Assembly: GCF_024609215.1 (NCBI RefSeq)
Contig: NZ_JANIPD030000044.1
Coordinates: forward strand, 27,944 to 91,943
Source: Curtanaerobium respiraculi
GTDB lineage: Bacteria; Actinomycetota; Coriobacteriia; Coriobacteriales; Eggerthellaceae
Direction: 5' to 3'
DNA: 64,000 nt
The notes below the pieces were generated by a model. It worked only from the letters and a program-made list of their open reading frames with translations. It did no database searches and had not been told where the DNA came from. Shown piece after piece: positions 28,547 through 37,270 of the stretch. The position numbers and the translations under genes are program-made. Each line of letters starts with the position of its first letter. Position 1 is the stretch's first letter.

Positions 28547-29821
28547 GTGGGTAATCTTTGGAGAACATGGAATTCATGGAGCCTGATCGGCCGCATCGTC
28601 TGCGGTTTGGTCATAGGCACCATCCTGGCGCTCGTCGTGCCGGGGAGCGAATGGATCGCATTGCTCGGCACGCTGTTCGTATCGGCTCTGAAGGCGGTAG
28701 CACCCGTGCTCGTCTTCTTCCTGGTCATCAGCGCGCTGTGCAATGCGACCAAGTCCGGTGCCATGAAGCGCATCGTCGTGCTGTACGTCATCGGCACGTT
28801 CATCGCGGGAATCGTGGCGGTCTGCGCCAGCTTCCTGTTCCCGCTGCAGCTGACGCTCCAGGGCGTCGAGGCGGCGAACAAGACGGCGCCGTCCGGCGTG
28901 GGCGAAGTGCTCAGCAACCTGCTTACCAACATCGTCAGCAATCCGGTCGGATCGCTCACCGAGGCGAACTTCCTGGCGATCCTCACCTGGGCGATCCTCA
29001 TCGGCATCGCCCTGCGTGCGGCAAGCGACGGGACGAAGCGGATCCTGGCGGATACGGCGGATGCCGTGCAGAAGGTCGTGCGCTGGGTCATCGCCTTCGC
29101 GCCCTTCGGCGTGCTGGGCCTGGTCTACAACGCCGTCACCACCAGCGGCATCGAGATCTTCACCGAATACGGGGAGCTCATCCTCATCCTCGTCGGCTGC
29201 ATGGCGATCATCGCGTTCATCACCAACCCGATCATGGTCTACCTCAACATCCATCGCAACCCGTTCCCCCTGGTGTTCCGCTGCCTAAAGGATTCGGCCA
29301 TCACGGCGTTCTTCACCCGCAGCTCCGCGGCGAACATCCCCATCAACATGGAGCTGTGCCGCAAGCTCGGGCTTGACAAGGACAACTACTCCGTGTCGAT
29401 CCCCCTGGGCGCCACGGTCAACATGGCCGGCGCCTGCGTGACGATCACCGTCATGAGCATGGCCGCGGCCCAGACGCTGGGCATCCAGGTCGATTTCCTC
29501 ACCGCCGTTATCCTATGCGTGCTCTCCGCTGTGAGCGCGGCCGGCGCTTCCGGCGTCGCGGGCGGCAGCCTCCTGCTCATCCCGGTCGCCTGCTCGCTTC
29601 TGGGCGTCCCCACGGACATCGCCATGCAGATGGTGGGCGTCGGGTTCATCATCGGCGTGATCCAAGACAGCTGCGAAACGGCCCTGAACTCCAGCTCCGA
29701 CGCCCTGTTCACCGCCACGGCCGAATACGCCAATTGGAACAAGGTGGGCGTGGAATACCAGGCCGGTCGCGACCACGAGCCCGTGGACGCGGACCTGCTG
29801 CCCGCCGCGCGCATCGCGTAG
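28547..29821 (+). CDS. sstT: Serine/threonine:sodium symporter
   Basis: 424 aa with a GTG start at 28547 preceded by GGGAAGGA. About eight hydrophobic helices and the SstT/DAACS features: FFTRSSAANIPINMELCRKLGL (serine-rich re-entrant loop), SIPLGATVNMAGACVTITVMSMAAAQ and GIIGVIQDSCETALNSSSDALFTATAE-like C-terminus. Imports serine and threonine with Na+. A single gene; its leader (28306-28546) faces the carboxyltransferase operon and shows only weak promoter elements. A strong hairpin follows at 29853. Confidence 0.93.
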   Translation: MGNLWRTWNSWSLIGRIVCGLVIGTILALVVPGSEWIALLGTLFVSALKAVAPVLVFFLVISALCNATKSGAMKRIVVLYVIGTFIAGIVAVCASFLFPLQLTLQGVEAANKTAPSGVGEVLSNLLTNIVSNPVGSLTEANFLAILTWAILIGIALRAASDGTKRILADTADAVQKVVRWVIAFAPFGVLGLVYNAVTTSGIEIFTEYGELILILVGCMAIIAFITNPIMVYLNIHRNPFPLVFRCLKDSAITAFFTRSSAANIPINMELCRKLGLDKDNYSVSIPLGATVNMAGACVTITVMSMAAAQTLGIQVDFLTAVILCVLSAVSAAGASGVAGGSLLLIPVACSLLGVPTDIAMQMVGVGFIIGVIQDSCETALNSSSDALFTATAEYANWNKVGVEYQAGRDHEPVDADLLPAARIA

Positions 29822-29852
29822 CGGCTTCTGTTGATACCGCGTTGCTTATGCG

Positions 29853-29878
29853 AAGGACCGCCCCGCGGGGCGGTCCTT
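29853..29878 (+). terminator. Terminator palindrome after sstT
   Basis: A perfect 26-nt palindrome, AAGGACCGCCCC-GC-GGGGCGGTCCTT, followed by CCGG. It lies 31 nt after the stop codon. The absence of a long T-run is common in high-GC genomes. Confidence 0.65.
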
Positions 29879-29916
29879 CCGGTATAGTCAGGTGAACCGA
29901 ATCAAGGAGTCTGATC

Positions 29917-30933
29917 TTGGCACCTGCACACGGCAAACACGGCAAGCCGGGCGCGCATGCTGCCCATGCGAGGCGCCGCCGCCCCATCGGATGCATCATC
30001 GCGGGCATCGTCGCCGCCCTCCTTCTCGCAGCCGTCCTCGCGGGCACCGCGCTCTTCCCCAACGCCGCGCGCGAACTCGCGGATTCGCTTCTTCCGGGTG
30101 CAGGCATCTCGGTGCCGTCGGAAACCTCGGCGAGCGCCCCGGCCAGCCGTCCATCCGTTTCCGACCCTCCGGCCCCACGGTCCTCATCCCCGGCATCCAC
30201 GCCGCCAGCCGGCGCGAAGGCCCCGCTGAAGACCGCGCAGATCGCAGCATGCGGCGATGTCGCGATCCGCTGCCCCATCGAGCCCGCATCCATCACGGGG
30301 GTGCTCTTCCATCAAGCCTCGTACGATTACGCCCTGCAGATGACCACGCAGCTGCCCGCAGCCGACGCGGAGACGTGCTGGAGCACGAATGCGATCCGCG
30401 TGAACAACGCGCAGACCGATGTATCCGGGTGGGTGGACGCCGATGCGCTGCATCTGTGGCGCACGGGCGCGTCCACCGACATGGACACATCGATCGACAC
30501 CGGCGCGGCAGCCGGAACCCCGGTATACGCCCCCGTCACCGGCACGGTGATCAAGGTGTGCGACTATCTTCTGTACGACGAGCTGCCCGATATCGAGATC
30601 CATATCCAGCCCGACGGGCACCCCGAGCTCGACTGCGTGATCATCCACACCACGGACTGCCAGGTGACCGCCGGCCAAAGGGTCGAGGCGGGGGTCACCC
30701 GGATATCCAGCATTCGGGACATCGCATCGACGATAAGCGGCGTGCAGCTCGAATCGTTCACCGAGGACGGCGGGAACCACGTCCACGTGCAGGTCAACGA
30801 TGCCGATGCACCGGGATATCGGTTGAAGAAGCTGATCAGCGCGGTCCTCACCGGGCAGGAAACGCCCGAGCAGGCTGCGGCGCAGCATGCCGCCGAAGAG
30901 GAGGCGAGAGCGGCGGCCGAAGCCGCCGCCTAG
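29917..30933 (+). CDS. Membrane-anchored protein with degenerate M23/LytM-like domain
   Basis: 338 aa from a TTG start at 29917 (AAGGAG with a 7-nt spacer). A basic, His-rich N-terminus is followed by one membrane helix (about residues 24-48) and a Pro/Ser/Ala-rich stalk (to about 105). The outer domain contains AGTPVYAPVTGTVIKV and GNHVHVQVND, which match the core strands of M23 (LytM) domains, but the first zinc-ligand motif HxxxD is not evident, so it is probably inactive or regulatory. The C-terminus is an Ala/Glu-rich helix. Proposed role in cell-wall handling is inference. Confidence 0.6.
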   Translation: MAPAHGKHGKPGAHAAHARRRRPIGCIIAGIVAALLLAAVLAGTALFPNAARELADSLLPGAGISVPSETSASAPASRPSVSDPPAPRSSSPASTPPAGAKAPLKTAQIAACGDVAIRCPIEPASITGVLFHQASYDYALQMTTQLPAADAETCWSTNAIRVNNAQTDVSGWVDADALHLWRTGASTDMDTSIDTGAAAGTPVYAPVTGTVIKVCDYLLYDELPDIEIHIQPDGHPELDCVIIHTTDCQVTAGQRVEAGVTRISSIRDIASTISGVQLESFTEDGGNHVHVQVNDADAPGYRLKKLISAVLTGQETPEQAAAQHAAEEEARAAAEAAA

Positions 30934-30948
30934 AAGCACTGACGAAGG

Positions 30949-31509
30949 CTAGACGCGCTTGACGAAGCGGCCGTCGCGGGTGTCGATCTGAACTTTCTCC
31001 CCCACGTTGATGTACATGGGGATGTTCACCACGGCGCCAGTCTCGAGCGTGGCGGGCTTCGTGCCGCCCTGCACCGTGTCGCCCTTGAAGCCCGGATCCG
31101 TCTCGGCGACCTCGAGCTCAACGAACATCTGCGGCGTCACGCTGATCAGCTCATCGCCCGCGTACTGCAGCGTCACCTCGTCGCTTTCCTTCAGCCAGTT
31201 GGCGGTGTCGCCGATGACATCGGCGGGGATGTTCATCTGCTCGTAGTTGTTGGGGTCCATGAAGTAGAAGTCGGCGCCGTCGGTATAGAGGTACTGCATC
31301 TTCTTCTCTTCCATGCGCACGGAATCGAACTTCGTTCCGCTGTTGAACGTGTATTCGACCACCCGGCCGCTGCGGATGTCGCGCAGCTTGGTGCGCACGA
31401 ACGCACCGCCCTTGCCGGGCTTCACGTGCTGGAACTCCTGGATGGTCCACAGCTTGCGGTTGTACTCGATGCAGATACCGTTCTTGAAGTCGGCAGTGGA
31501 AATCGCCAT
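30949..31509 (-). CDS. efp: Translation elongation factor P
   Basis: 186 aa, standard EF-P. The N-terminal KOW-like domain carries KPGKGGAFVRTKLRD with the tip lysine that inserts at the peptidyl transferase centre; the OB domains end in DTRDGRFVKRV. EF-P relieves stalling at polyproline. Downstream of pepP in the same operon, a frequent pairing in bacteria. Confidence 0.97.
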   Translation of the reverse strand: MAISTADFKNGICIEYNRKLWTIQEFQHVKPGKGGAFVRTKLRDIRSGRVVEYTFNSGTKFDSVRMEEKKMQYLYTDGADFYFMDPNNYEQMNIPADVIGDTANWLKESDEVTLQYAGDELISVTPQMFVELEVAETDPGFKGDTVQGGTKPATLETGAVVNIPMYINVGEKVQIDTRDGRFVKRV

Positions 31510-31542
31510 TGGCTGATACCCTTCTTTTCGTGTTGCAAACCG

Positions 31543-32634
31543 CTAGATAATAACGATGTCGTGCGTAGATTGCGTGAAGACCTGGAATCCACCGTCGGTC
31601 ACCACGCCGTAATCCTCCAGACGCATGCCGAACTCCCCTTCGAGGTAGATGCCCGGCTCCACCGTCACCACGTTGCCAGCCTGCAGAGGCTCATCGTTGC
31701 GAGGGGACAGCAAGGGCTCCTCGTGGACGTCGATGCCGACGCCGTGGCCCAGCCCGTGCCCCATCTTCCCGCCGAATCCGGCGGCGGCGAGCACGTCCTC
31801 CGCCATCCGATGCGCCGCAGCGCCCGTCACGCCGGGCTTGAGGAAGGCCTCGACCGACTCGTTCGCCTCGCGCAGCGCGCGGTAGGCATCGCGTTTGCGC
31901 CGGTCGGGCTCGCCGAGGAACACCGTGCGCGTCATATCGCTGCAATAGCCGCGGGCACGCGCCCCGAAATCCATGACGACGCACTGCCCCGCCTCCAGAA
32001 CGGTGTCCCCGGGAATCGCGTGCGGGCTCGCGCCGTGGGGGCCGGCGGCGACGATGCTTCCAAACGCAAGGCCCTCCGCGCCGTGGCAGAGCATGAAATG
32101 CTCCAGCTCGACCTTCACCTGGCGCTCCGTCATGCCAGGTTTCATGAAGCCGATGATATGGTCGAACGCCGCGTCAGTGATAGCCTGCGCATGCCTCAGC
32201 CGGTCGATTTCCGCGGCATCCTTGACCGCGCGCAGCCCCAGCACCAGATCGTGCGTTTCGAAGAAGCGCTCCCGCGCGCCGTCGCCGAGCTCCTTTTCGA
32301 GGGCGCGGAATTCCGCAAGCGCCATCCCATCCTCCAGGGCGAGGGGGAACGGGGGCCGCTGGCCCTTGAGCCATTCCGCATGGCTCATGCGCGCATCGTC
32401 GATGCGGACGGGGCCGCCCTCAGCCGCCCTGCGGCAGGCGGCGCTGTAGCGGGAATCCGTATGCAGGACGGCATCGTCGCCTGTCACGAGCAGGGCGTGG
32501 GCCTGCTCGTCGTCGAACACGCCATCGAAAGCGGTCAGCCAGGCGATGTTGCCCGTATCGCGGACGAGGATCGCATCCTGCTCCAAAGCCGAGCGGACCT
32601 TCGCAAGCCGCGCGGCGCTCAATTCGCTGTTCAT
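31543..32634 (-). CDS. pepP: Xaa-Pro aminopeptidase family peptidase (M24)
   Basis: 363 aa, starting at the second of two adjacent ATGs (AGGAG with 4-nt spacer; the ATG at 32637 is too close). N-terminal creatinase-like domain, then the M24 catalytic domain with the dinuclear metal ligands in VVMDFGARARGYCSDMTRT (Asp, Asp), MGHGLGHGVGIDVHEEP (His), VVTVEPGIYLEGEFGMRLED (Glu, Glu). Cleaves N-terminal residue before proline. Immediately upstream of efp, which matches their shared link to proline. Symbol used in a family sense. Confidence 0.88.
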   Translation of the reverse strand: MNSELSAARLAKVRSALEQDAILVRDTGNIAWLTAFDGVFDDEQAHALLVTGDDAVLHTDSRYSAACRRAAEGGPVRIDDARMSHAEWLKGQRPPFPLALEDGMALAEFRALEKELGDGARERFFETHDLVLGLRAVKDAAEIDRLRHAQAITDAAFDHIIGFMKPGMTERQVKVELEHFMLCHGAEGLAFGSIVAAGPHGASPHAIPGDTVLEAGQCVVMDFGARARGYCSDMTRTVFLGEPDRRKRDAYRALREANESVEAFLKPGVTGAAAHRMAEDVLAAAGFGGKMGHGLGHGVGIDVHEEPLLSPRNDEPLQAGNVVTVEPGIYLEGEFGMRLEDYGVVTDGGFQVFTQSTHDIVII

Positions 32635-32743
32635 CATGCTCCTATCAATACTCCTGCCCGCAGACGGCATCGATGCTGCCGACCTGCTCGGCTCCGCACC
32701 TCCGTGCGCGGCGTCCCTGCAAGCGAGAGCGCGCCGCGAAAGA

Positions 32744-33841
32744 TCAGCGGTCCGCCAGCCAATCCTCCATCTGCGCACGCAGGATTTCGCGCCCGACCGT
32801 TTCGATGCTCCACGAGCCCACATCATGCGGCAGGACGAATCGGACGCCGTCGCCGGACGGCTCGTCAACCCGCATCGCATCGATCAGCCCGTCGGGGTCG
32901 GCCGCAAGCGGGATGCGCTCCACGCCCAACGCGTCGAGCAGGCCATCCTGCTCCTCGACAAAGGCCGGCGATGCCCCGCACACCGCCGCGCCCAACCGTG
33001 CGGAGAGGCGCATGCCCTCCGCGATGCACCGGCCGTGGCCGAAGGCGCCGTATCCGGCGATTCTCTCGATAGCGCATCCCAGCTCGGAGCCGTAGCGCAA
33101 GCAGGAGCGCACCTCATCGTCGGTCGCATCCCCGGCAACGACCCCCGCCCTGAACACCAGGCAGCGGGCGATCATCTCGCGCAGCAGCTCCTCATCATGA
33201 GATGCCAACCCCCGCGCACGCTCGCACATCCAGAAGAAGGATTCGTCGGAAGACAGGACCGCAGCCCGCACCGCTTCGGCCCAGCCGTTGCCCCACTCCC
33301 CCTCCGGCAGCGAGGAAAGCGCGTTCGTGTCCACACAGACGAAGCGGGGGCGCGCCGTGACGCTGGCGATGTCCTTTCCCACCGGCAGGTCGATGGACGA
33401 CCTGCCGTCGATCGCGAGGGAGACCATCGCACGCAGGGTCGTGGGCACGTGCACGAGGTTGACCCCGCCGGAGAACGTCGCCGCGACGAATCCCGCCACG
33501 TCGAGGACCATGCCGCCGCCCAAGGCGATGATGCAGCACGTCCGATCGAGTCCCAGTTGGGCCATCGTCTGCCAGAGTTCCGCGACAACGCGGACATTCT
33601 TCGTCGCCTCGCCTGCGGGTAGCACGACCTCGCGGCAGGGAAGCTGGGCCGCGAGCATGCGCTCGCGCACCGCATCAAGGTAGAGCGGCGCCACATTCGC
33701 GTCAGAGACGATGAGCACCGATGAGGTGCCGGGCGCATCGGAGCGCACATGCGCCCCCAAGCTGCTGAACGTCCCCGGGCCGATGCGCACGTCGTAGGCG
33801 TCGCCGTCCGCGAAATTCACCACTACCTTAATACTGGGCAT
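32744..33841 (-). CDS. aroB: 3-dehydroquinate synthase homologue, divergent active site
   Basis: 365 aa. The NAD-binding half is well conserved (ALGGGMVLDVAGFVAATF, VPTTLRAM) and the gene lies in aroC-aroK-aroB order, overlapping aroK by 19 nt. However, by hand alignment to E. coli AroB, most catalytic residues differ: GGK is DGR (R147), the lysine after the zinc glutamate is R192, the EVVAxDE lysine is R231, LNxGHTxGH is LRYGSELGC (R249, S252, C256). E189 and H269 remain. So it is AroB by descent and context, but whether it still makes dehydroquinate is open. Confidence 0.75.
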   Translation of the reverse strand: MPSIKVVVNFADGDAYDVRIGPGTFSSLGAHVRSDAPGTSSVLIVSDANVAPLYLDAVRERMLAAQLPCREVVLPAGEATKNVRVVAELWQTMAQLGLDRTCCIIALGGGMVLDVAGFVAATFSGGVNLVHVPTTLRAMVSLAIDGRSSIDLPVGKDIASVTARPRFVCVDTNALSSLPEGEWGNGWAEAVRAAVLSSDESFFWMCERARGLASHDEELLREMIARCLVFRAGVVAGDATDDEVRSCLRYGSELGCAIERIAGYGAFGHGRCIAEGMRLSARLGAAVCGASPAFVEEQDGLLDALGVERIPLAADPDGLIDAMRVDEPSGDGVRFVLPHDVGSWSIETVGREILRAQMEDWLADR

Positions 33842-34374
33842 AGCACACCCTCCTCGATCAACATGCGTTTCACCTCGTGCGCCATCGATCCGGCGGTCTT
33901 TCCATTGGAGTCCACCGTGACATCGGCGAGCTCCGCATAGTACGGCAACAGCTCCCTATTCGCGCGGCGCACGGAGCCCATCGTCTCGAAGAACGGCCGG
34001 GAATCGTGATTGCTAATCCGAGCGGAGCTCTCCTCGGGCAGCACGTGGACGTACACCACGAACCCCGATTCCGCGAGGATCTTGCGGCACCTCCTCCCCG
34101 CGACGAGACCGCCCCCGCAGGCGATGAGCAGAGGGTCGCCACCGACGAACCGCTCCAACTCGTCGGCCTCCATCTCGGAGAAGCGCTCCTGCCCTTCCTC
34201 AAGCAAGAGCTCCTTCGCGTCGCGCCCGTACCGCCGTCCCAGCGCCCGGTCGATGTCGACCGAGGCGAGGCCGCAATCGCGGGCGAGCCGGCGCGCCAAG
34301 GTGGTCTTCCCGGCGCCCATGAATCCGATGAGGAACACCGAGCGTTTTAATTCGTATCGCTGTCGAGGCTCCAT
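33823..34374 (-). CDS. aroK: Shikimate kinase
   Basis: 183 aa. P-loop GFMGAGKTT at residues 17-25, DID pair at 40-42 (shikimate/Mg site), GGG at 87-89, the lid arginine in DSRPFF (R126) and R140 in NRELLPYY. The arginine expected in the FRxxE motif is a serine (FSEME, S66), which is unusual since that arginine contacts shikimate in characterised enzymes. Phosphorylates shikimate for chorismate synthesis. 3 nt after aroC and overlapping aroB. Confidence 0.85.
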   Translation of the reverse strand: MEPRQRYELKRSVFLIGFMGAGKTTLARRLARDCGLASVDIDRALGRRYGRDAKELLLEEGQERFSEMEADELERFVGGDPLLIACGGGLVAGRRCRKILAESGFVVYVHVLPEESSARISNHDSRPFFETMGSVRRANRELLPYYAELADVTVDSNGKTAGSMAHEVKRMLIEEGVLCPVLR

Positions 34375-34377
34375 GGT

Positions 34378-35550
34378 CTACCTCGATTGCGTCCTGATGC
34401 GCTGCAGGTAGGTGCGCAGGTTCGCCTTGATGTCCGCCATGTTGTCGGAGCCGAATTTCGACAGGTATGCGTTCGCCAGCACGAACGTCACCTCGGCTTC
34501 GGCGACCACCGCGGCCGAGGGCACGGCGCATACGTCGCCACGCTCTCTGCTCGCCAGGGCGGGCTCCAGCGTGTCGATGTTCACCGTGCGCAGGGGGTTC
34601 TTCAACGTGGGGATGGGTTTCATGGCGGCGGTGATGACCAGGGGCATCCCCGTCGTCATGCCGCCCTCCAGGCCGCCCGCGTTGTTGCTGGAACGATAGA
34701 AGCCGCGCTCGCGCGACTGCATGATGGGGTCGTGCACGTCGGAGCCGGACCGCTTCGCCGCCTCGAATCCCAATCCGAACTCCACGCCCTTGATGGCGGG
34801 GATGCTGAAAAGCGCGGCGCCGAGCTGGCTGGTCAGGCGGTTGGGTCCAACGTCGAATCCGCCGAGGCCCGGCACCAGGCCCGTCGCCACCACGCGGAAC
34901 GTGCCGCCGAGGCTCTCCCCCTGCACCCGGGCGACGTCGATCATCTTCTTCATCCGCTCCGACGCCGCCGCATCGGGGCAGCGCACCTCGGATAACTCGA
35001 TATCGGCGGGATTGCATCGGACGGGGCCTTGGAAGGGGCTGTCCTCGACCCACTCGGCCTGGCCGATGCGCGTGACGTAGCTGAAGACCTCGACCCCCAA
35101 GGCGGCCAAAAGCTCCTTGGCCACCCCAGCCGCCGCGACACGCGCCGCCGTCTCGCGTGCGCTGGCGCGCTCAAGGACGGTGCGGCAATCGTCGGAGTTG
35201 TTTTTGAGCACGCCGACCAGGTCCGCGTGGCCCGGGCGCGGCGTGACCTCGCGCATCAATCCCTCCGGGGGGTTTCCGGTCACCGACATCCGGTCGGACC
35301 AGTTGGCCCAATCCCGATTGGCTATGGCGAGCGCGATGGGCGTGCCCAGCGTGAGGCCGAATCGGACGCCCGAGGTAATGATCACCTCGTCGGCTTCGAT
35401 CTGCTGGCGCCCCCCGCGCCCATAGCCCGCCTGCCTGCGTTTGAGGTCGGCGTTGATATCCGATGCGGAGACCTTCAAGCCGGCCGGCACGCCGCTGACG
35501 ATCGCCGTCAGCTGCGGCCCGTGCGACTCGCCCGCTGTAACGAACTGCAT
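34378..35550 (-). CDS. aroC: Chorismate synthase
   Basis: 390 aa from the ATG at 35550 (AAAGGA upstream; an earlier GTG is not needed). All hallmark motifs are present: GESHGPQLTAIVSG, RRQAGYGRGGRQQIEADEV, TPRPGHADL, ERASARETAARVAA, SSNNAGGLEGGMTTG and the C-terminal VPSAAVVAEAEVTF. FMN-dependent conversion of EPSP to chorismate. Its good conservation contrasts with the diverged aroB and aroK downstream. Confidence 0.95.
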   Translation of the reverse strand: MQFVTAGESHGPQLTAIVSGVPAGLKVSASDINADLKRRQAGYGRGGRQQIEADEVIITSGVRFGLTLGTPIALAIANRDWANWSDRMSVTGNPPEGLMREVTPRPGHADLVGVLKNNSDDCRTVLERASARETAARVAAAGVAKELLAALGVEVFSYVTRIGQAEWVEDSPFQGPVRCNPADIELSEVRCPDAAASERMKKMIDVARVQGESLGGTFRVVATGLVPGLGGFDVGPNRLTSQLGAALFSIPAIKGVEFGLGFEAAKRSGSDVHDPIMQSRERGFYRSSNNAGGLEGGMTTGMPLVITAAMKPIPTLKNPLRTVNIDTLEPALASRERGDVCAVPSAAVVAEAEVTFVLANAYLSKFGSDNMADIKANLRTYLQRIRTQSR

Positions 35551-35564
35551 GGTTGTTCCTTTTC

Positions 35565-36089
35565 TCACTGGGTGCGCTTCGATTCTACCATTGCAGTTTC
35601 GGGCTGCCTCTCTCCCATCAAGGCGTTTTCAAATGCACGGATAACCTTCGTATGCTTCAGATCGACTGTCGCCAGCGGGCAGACAAGGTATCCCGCCATA
35701 CCCAGCAGGTGGGCCCCCAGGATGTCGGTCGAGATCTGGTCGCCGACCACGACGGTGCTCGATCTGCTGGCGCCCATCATCGCGCGGGCGCGCAGAAAGC
35801 CATGCGGAAGCGGCTTGCATGCCTTCGCCACCACGGGGATGCCCAGTTTGCCCCCCCATTCGTACGGGGAGGCATGCCAGTTGTTGGAGACGATGCACAA
35901 GTCGACGCCGGCCTCGCACGCGCGGGCGAGCCAGGCACGCACGTCGCGGGGGACATCATGCGTCTGCCGGGAGAGGATCGTGTTGTCCATATCCAAAAGC
36001 ACGCACGAGTACCCCGCGCCGATCACATCCTTGCCCACATCGATTGCGGAGATGCGGTCAAAATAGCGGTCGGGGCGGTGCAGCGGCAT
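35565..36089 (-). CDS. YqeG-family HAD phosphatase
   Basis: 174 aa. HAD subclass IIIA features: LLDMDNTILSR (DxD nucleophile), IVSNN (motif II), K-x-KPLPHGF-like segment and VVGDQISTDILGAHLLGM (motif IV). The set matches YqeG, a phosphatase widely conserved in Gram-positive bacteria. Located between mltG and aroC in a housekeeping operon. Natural substrate uncertain. Confidence 0.88.
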   Translation of the reverse strand: MPLHRPDRYFDRISAIDVGKDVIGAGYSCVLLDMDNTILSRQTHDVPRDVRAWLARACEAGVDLCIVSNNWHASPYEWGGKLGIPVVAKACKPLPHGFLRARAMMGASRSSTVVVGDQISTDILGAHLLGMAGYLVCPLATVDLKHTKVIRAFENALMGERQPETAMVESKRTQ

Positions 36090-36096
36090 GGCGCGC

Positions 36097-37266
36097 CTAG
36101 TTGCCCGAGCTCGTGCCGGTCGCGCTTCCTTCGCCGGAAACCGCCGTCCGGTGCTCGTCGAACGTTTCGCTGAAAAAGTAATCCAGCCCGCCTTGGTCGT
36201 TCTGTTGGAAATAGAAATAATAGTATTTGGTGCTTTCGGGGTTGCACACCGCGTTCAGCGCATCGAGCCCCGGGGAGCAGATCGGCCCCGCCGGCAGCCC
36301 GGCGAAATTGTACGTGTTGTAAGGGCTGTCCGTGGAGCTGATCTCCTCCGACGAGGGATCATGCCCCACCACGTAGGCGACCGTCGCATCGCTTTGCAGG
36401 CGCATGTCCGCATTGAGCCTATTGTAGAACACCGAGGCAACCTTCGCGCGCGTCGAATCGTCCGATTCCTTCTCGACGATCGAGGCGAGGACGAGCGCCT
36501 GATAGGAGGTCAGGCCCTGGGAGGTCAGATTCAGCCCGGATGTTTCCGTCTGGTACTGTGAGAGCATCTGGCGCACCACGGCATCGGCGGTCGCACCATC
36601 GAGGATGTCGTAGGTCTTCGGGAACAGGAATCCCTCGAGGGAGTTGTTGTACGCGCCGGCAACGAAGGGGTAGTCGCCCTCATAGGAGCTCGCGTTGCCC
36701 ACGTAGGCCATGAAATCGTCGACGGTGACCTTCCCCCCATAGGCATCGGACACGATTTGGGCGACTGCGGAGGCTTTCAGCCCCTCGGGCACGGTGAAGT
36801 TCGAGGTATCCGGCCCCGACACCATGAGCGATACGATATCCTGGGCGCTCGTTCCGCCCGCAATGGTGTACGTGCCGGGTTTGAGCGAGGAGGATGCCCC
36901 CGCCTGCTGCGCGGCATCCGAGAAATCGCTTGCCCGGGAGACGAGCCTCGCATCTGCCAGCGACTGCGCGATCGACGACGTCGACTCCCCTTCCGAGACC
37001 GTGATCGTCACATTGGTGCCCTCGGGCACCAACTCGCCGGCGCCGAGCTTCGAAGCGCACGAGGAGATTGCGAAGAACAGGATGAGCGCGACCACGATGG
37101 CGAGCACCACCCCGAAGACAATATGCCCGCGATGCTGCTTCTGGCGCTTCCCCGTGATATAGGACGTATCGTAGGTGCGGAACATCTGGTCGCCCTGCGC
37201 ATGCGCCCTGCGGGCGGCATGGCTGGGTCGCGACGAGTATGTTACCTGCCTGCGGTGCAAAGCCAT
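36097..37266 (-). CDS. mltG: Endolytic transglycosylase MltG (YceG-like)
   Basis: 389 aa from the ATG at 37266. A cytoplasmic N-terminus of about 45 residues, one membrane helix (HIVFGVVLAIVVALILFFAISS), a LysM-like region (GTNVTITVSEGESTSSIAQSL), then the YceG domain with the catalytic glutamate in LASIVEKESDD, and SDATVAYVV and YNTYNFAGLPAGPICSPG. Cuts nascent peptidoglycan strands and sets glycan length. Placed between ruvX and yqeG; it has a Gly/Ser-rich C-terminal tail. Confidence 0.93.
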   Translation of the reverse strand: MALHRRQVTYSSRPSHAARRAHAQGDQMFRTYDTSYITGKRQKQHRGHIVFGVVLAIVVALILFFAISSCASKLGAGELVPEGTNVTITVSEGESTSSIAQSLADARLVSRASDFSDAAQQAGASSSLKPGTYTIAGGTSAQDIVSLMVSGPDTSNFTVPEGLKASAVAQIVSDAYGGKVTVDDFMAYVGNASSYEGDYPFVAGAYNNSLEGFLFPKTYDILDGATADAVVRQMLSQYQTETSGLNLTSQGLTSYQALVLASIVEKESDDSTRAKVASVFYNRLNADMRLQSDATVAYVVGHDPSSEEISSTDSPYNTYNFAGLPAGPICSPGLDALNAVCNPESTKYYYFYFQQNDQGGLDYFFSETFDEHRTAVSGEGSATGTSSGN

Positions 37267-37270
37267 ATGC

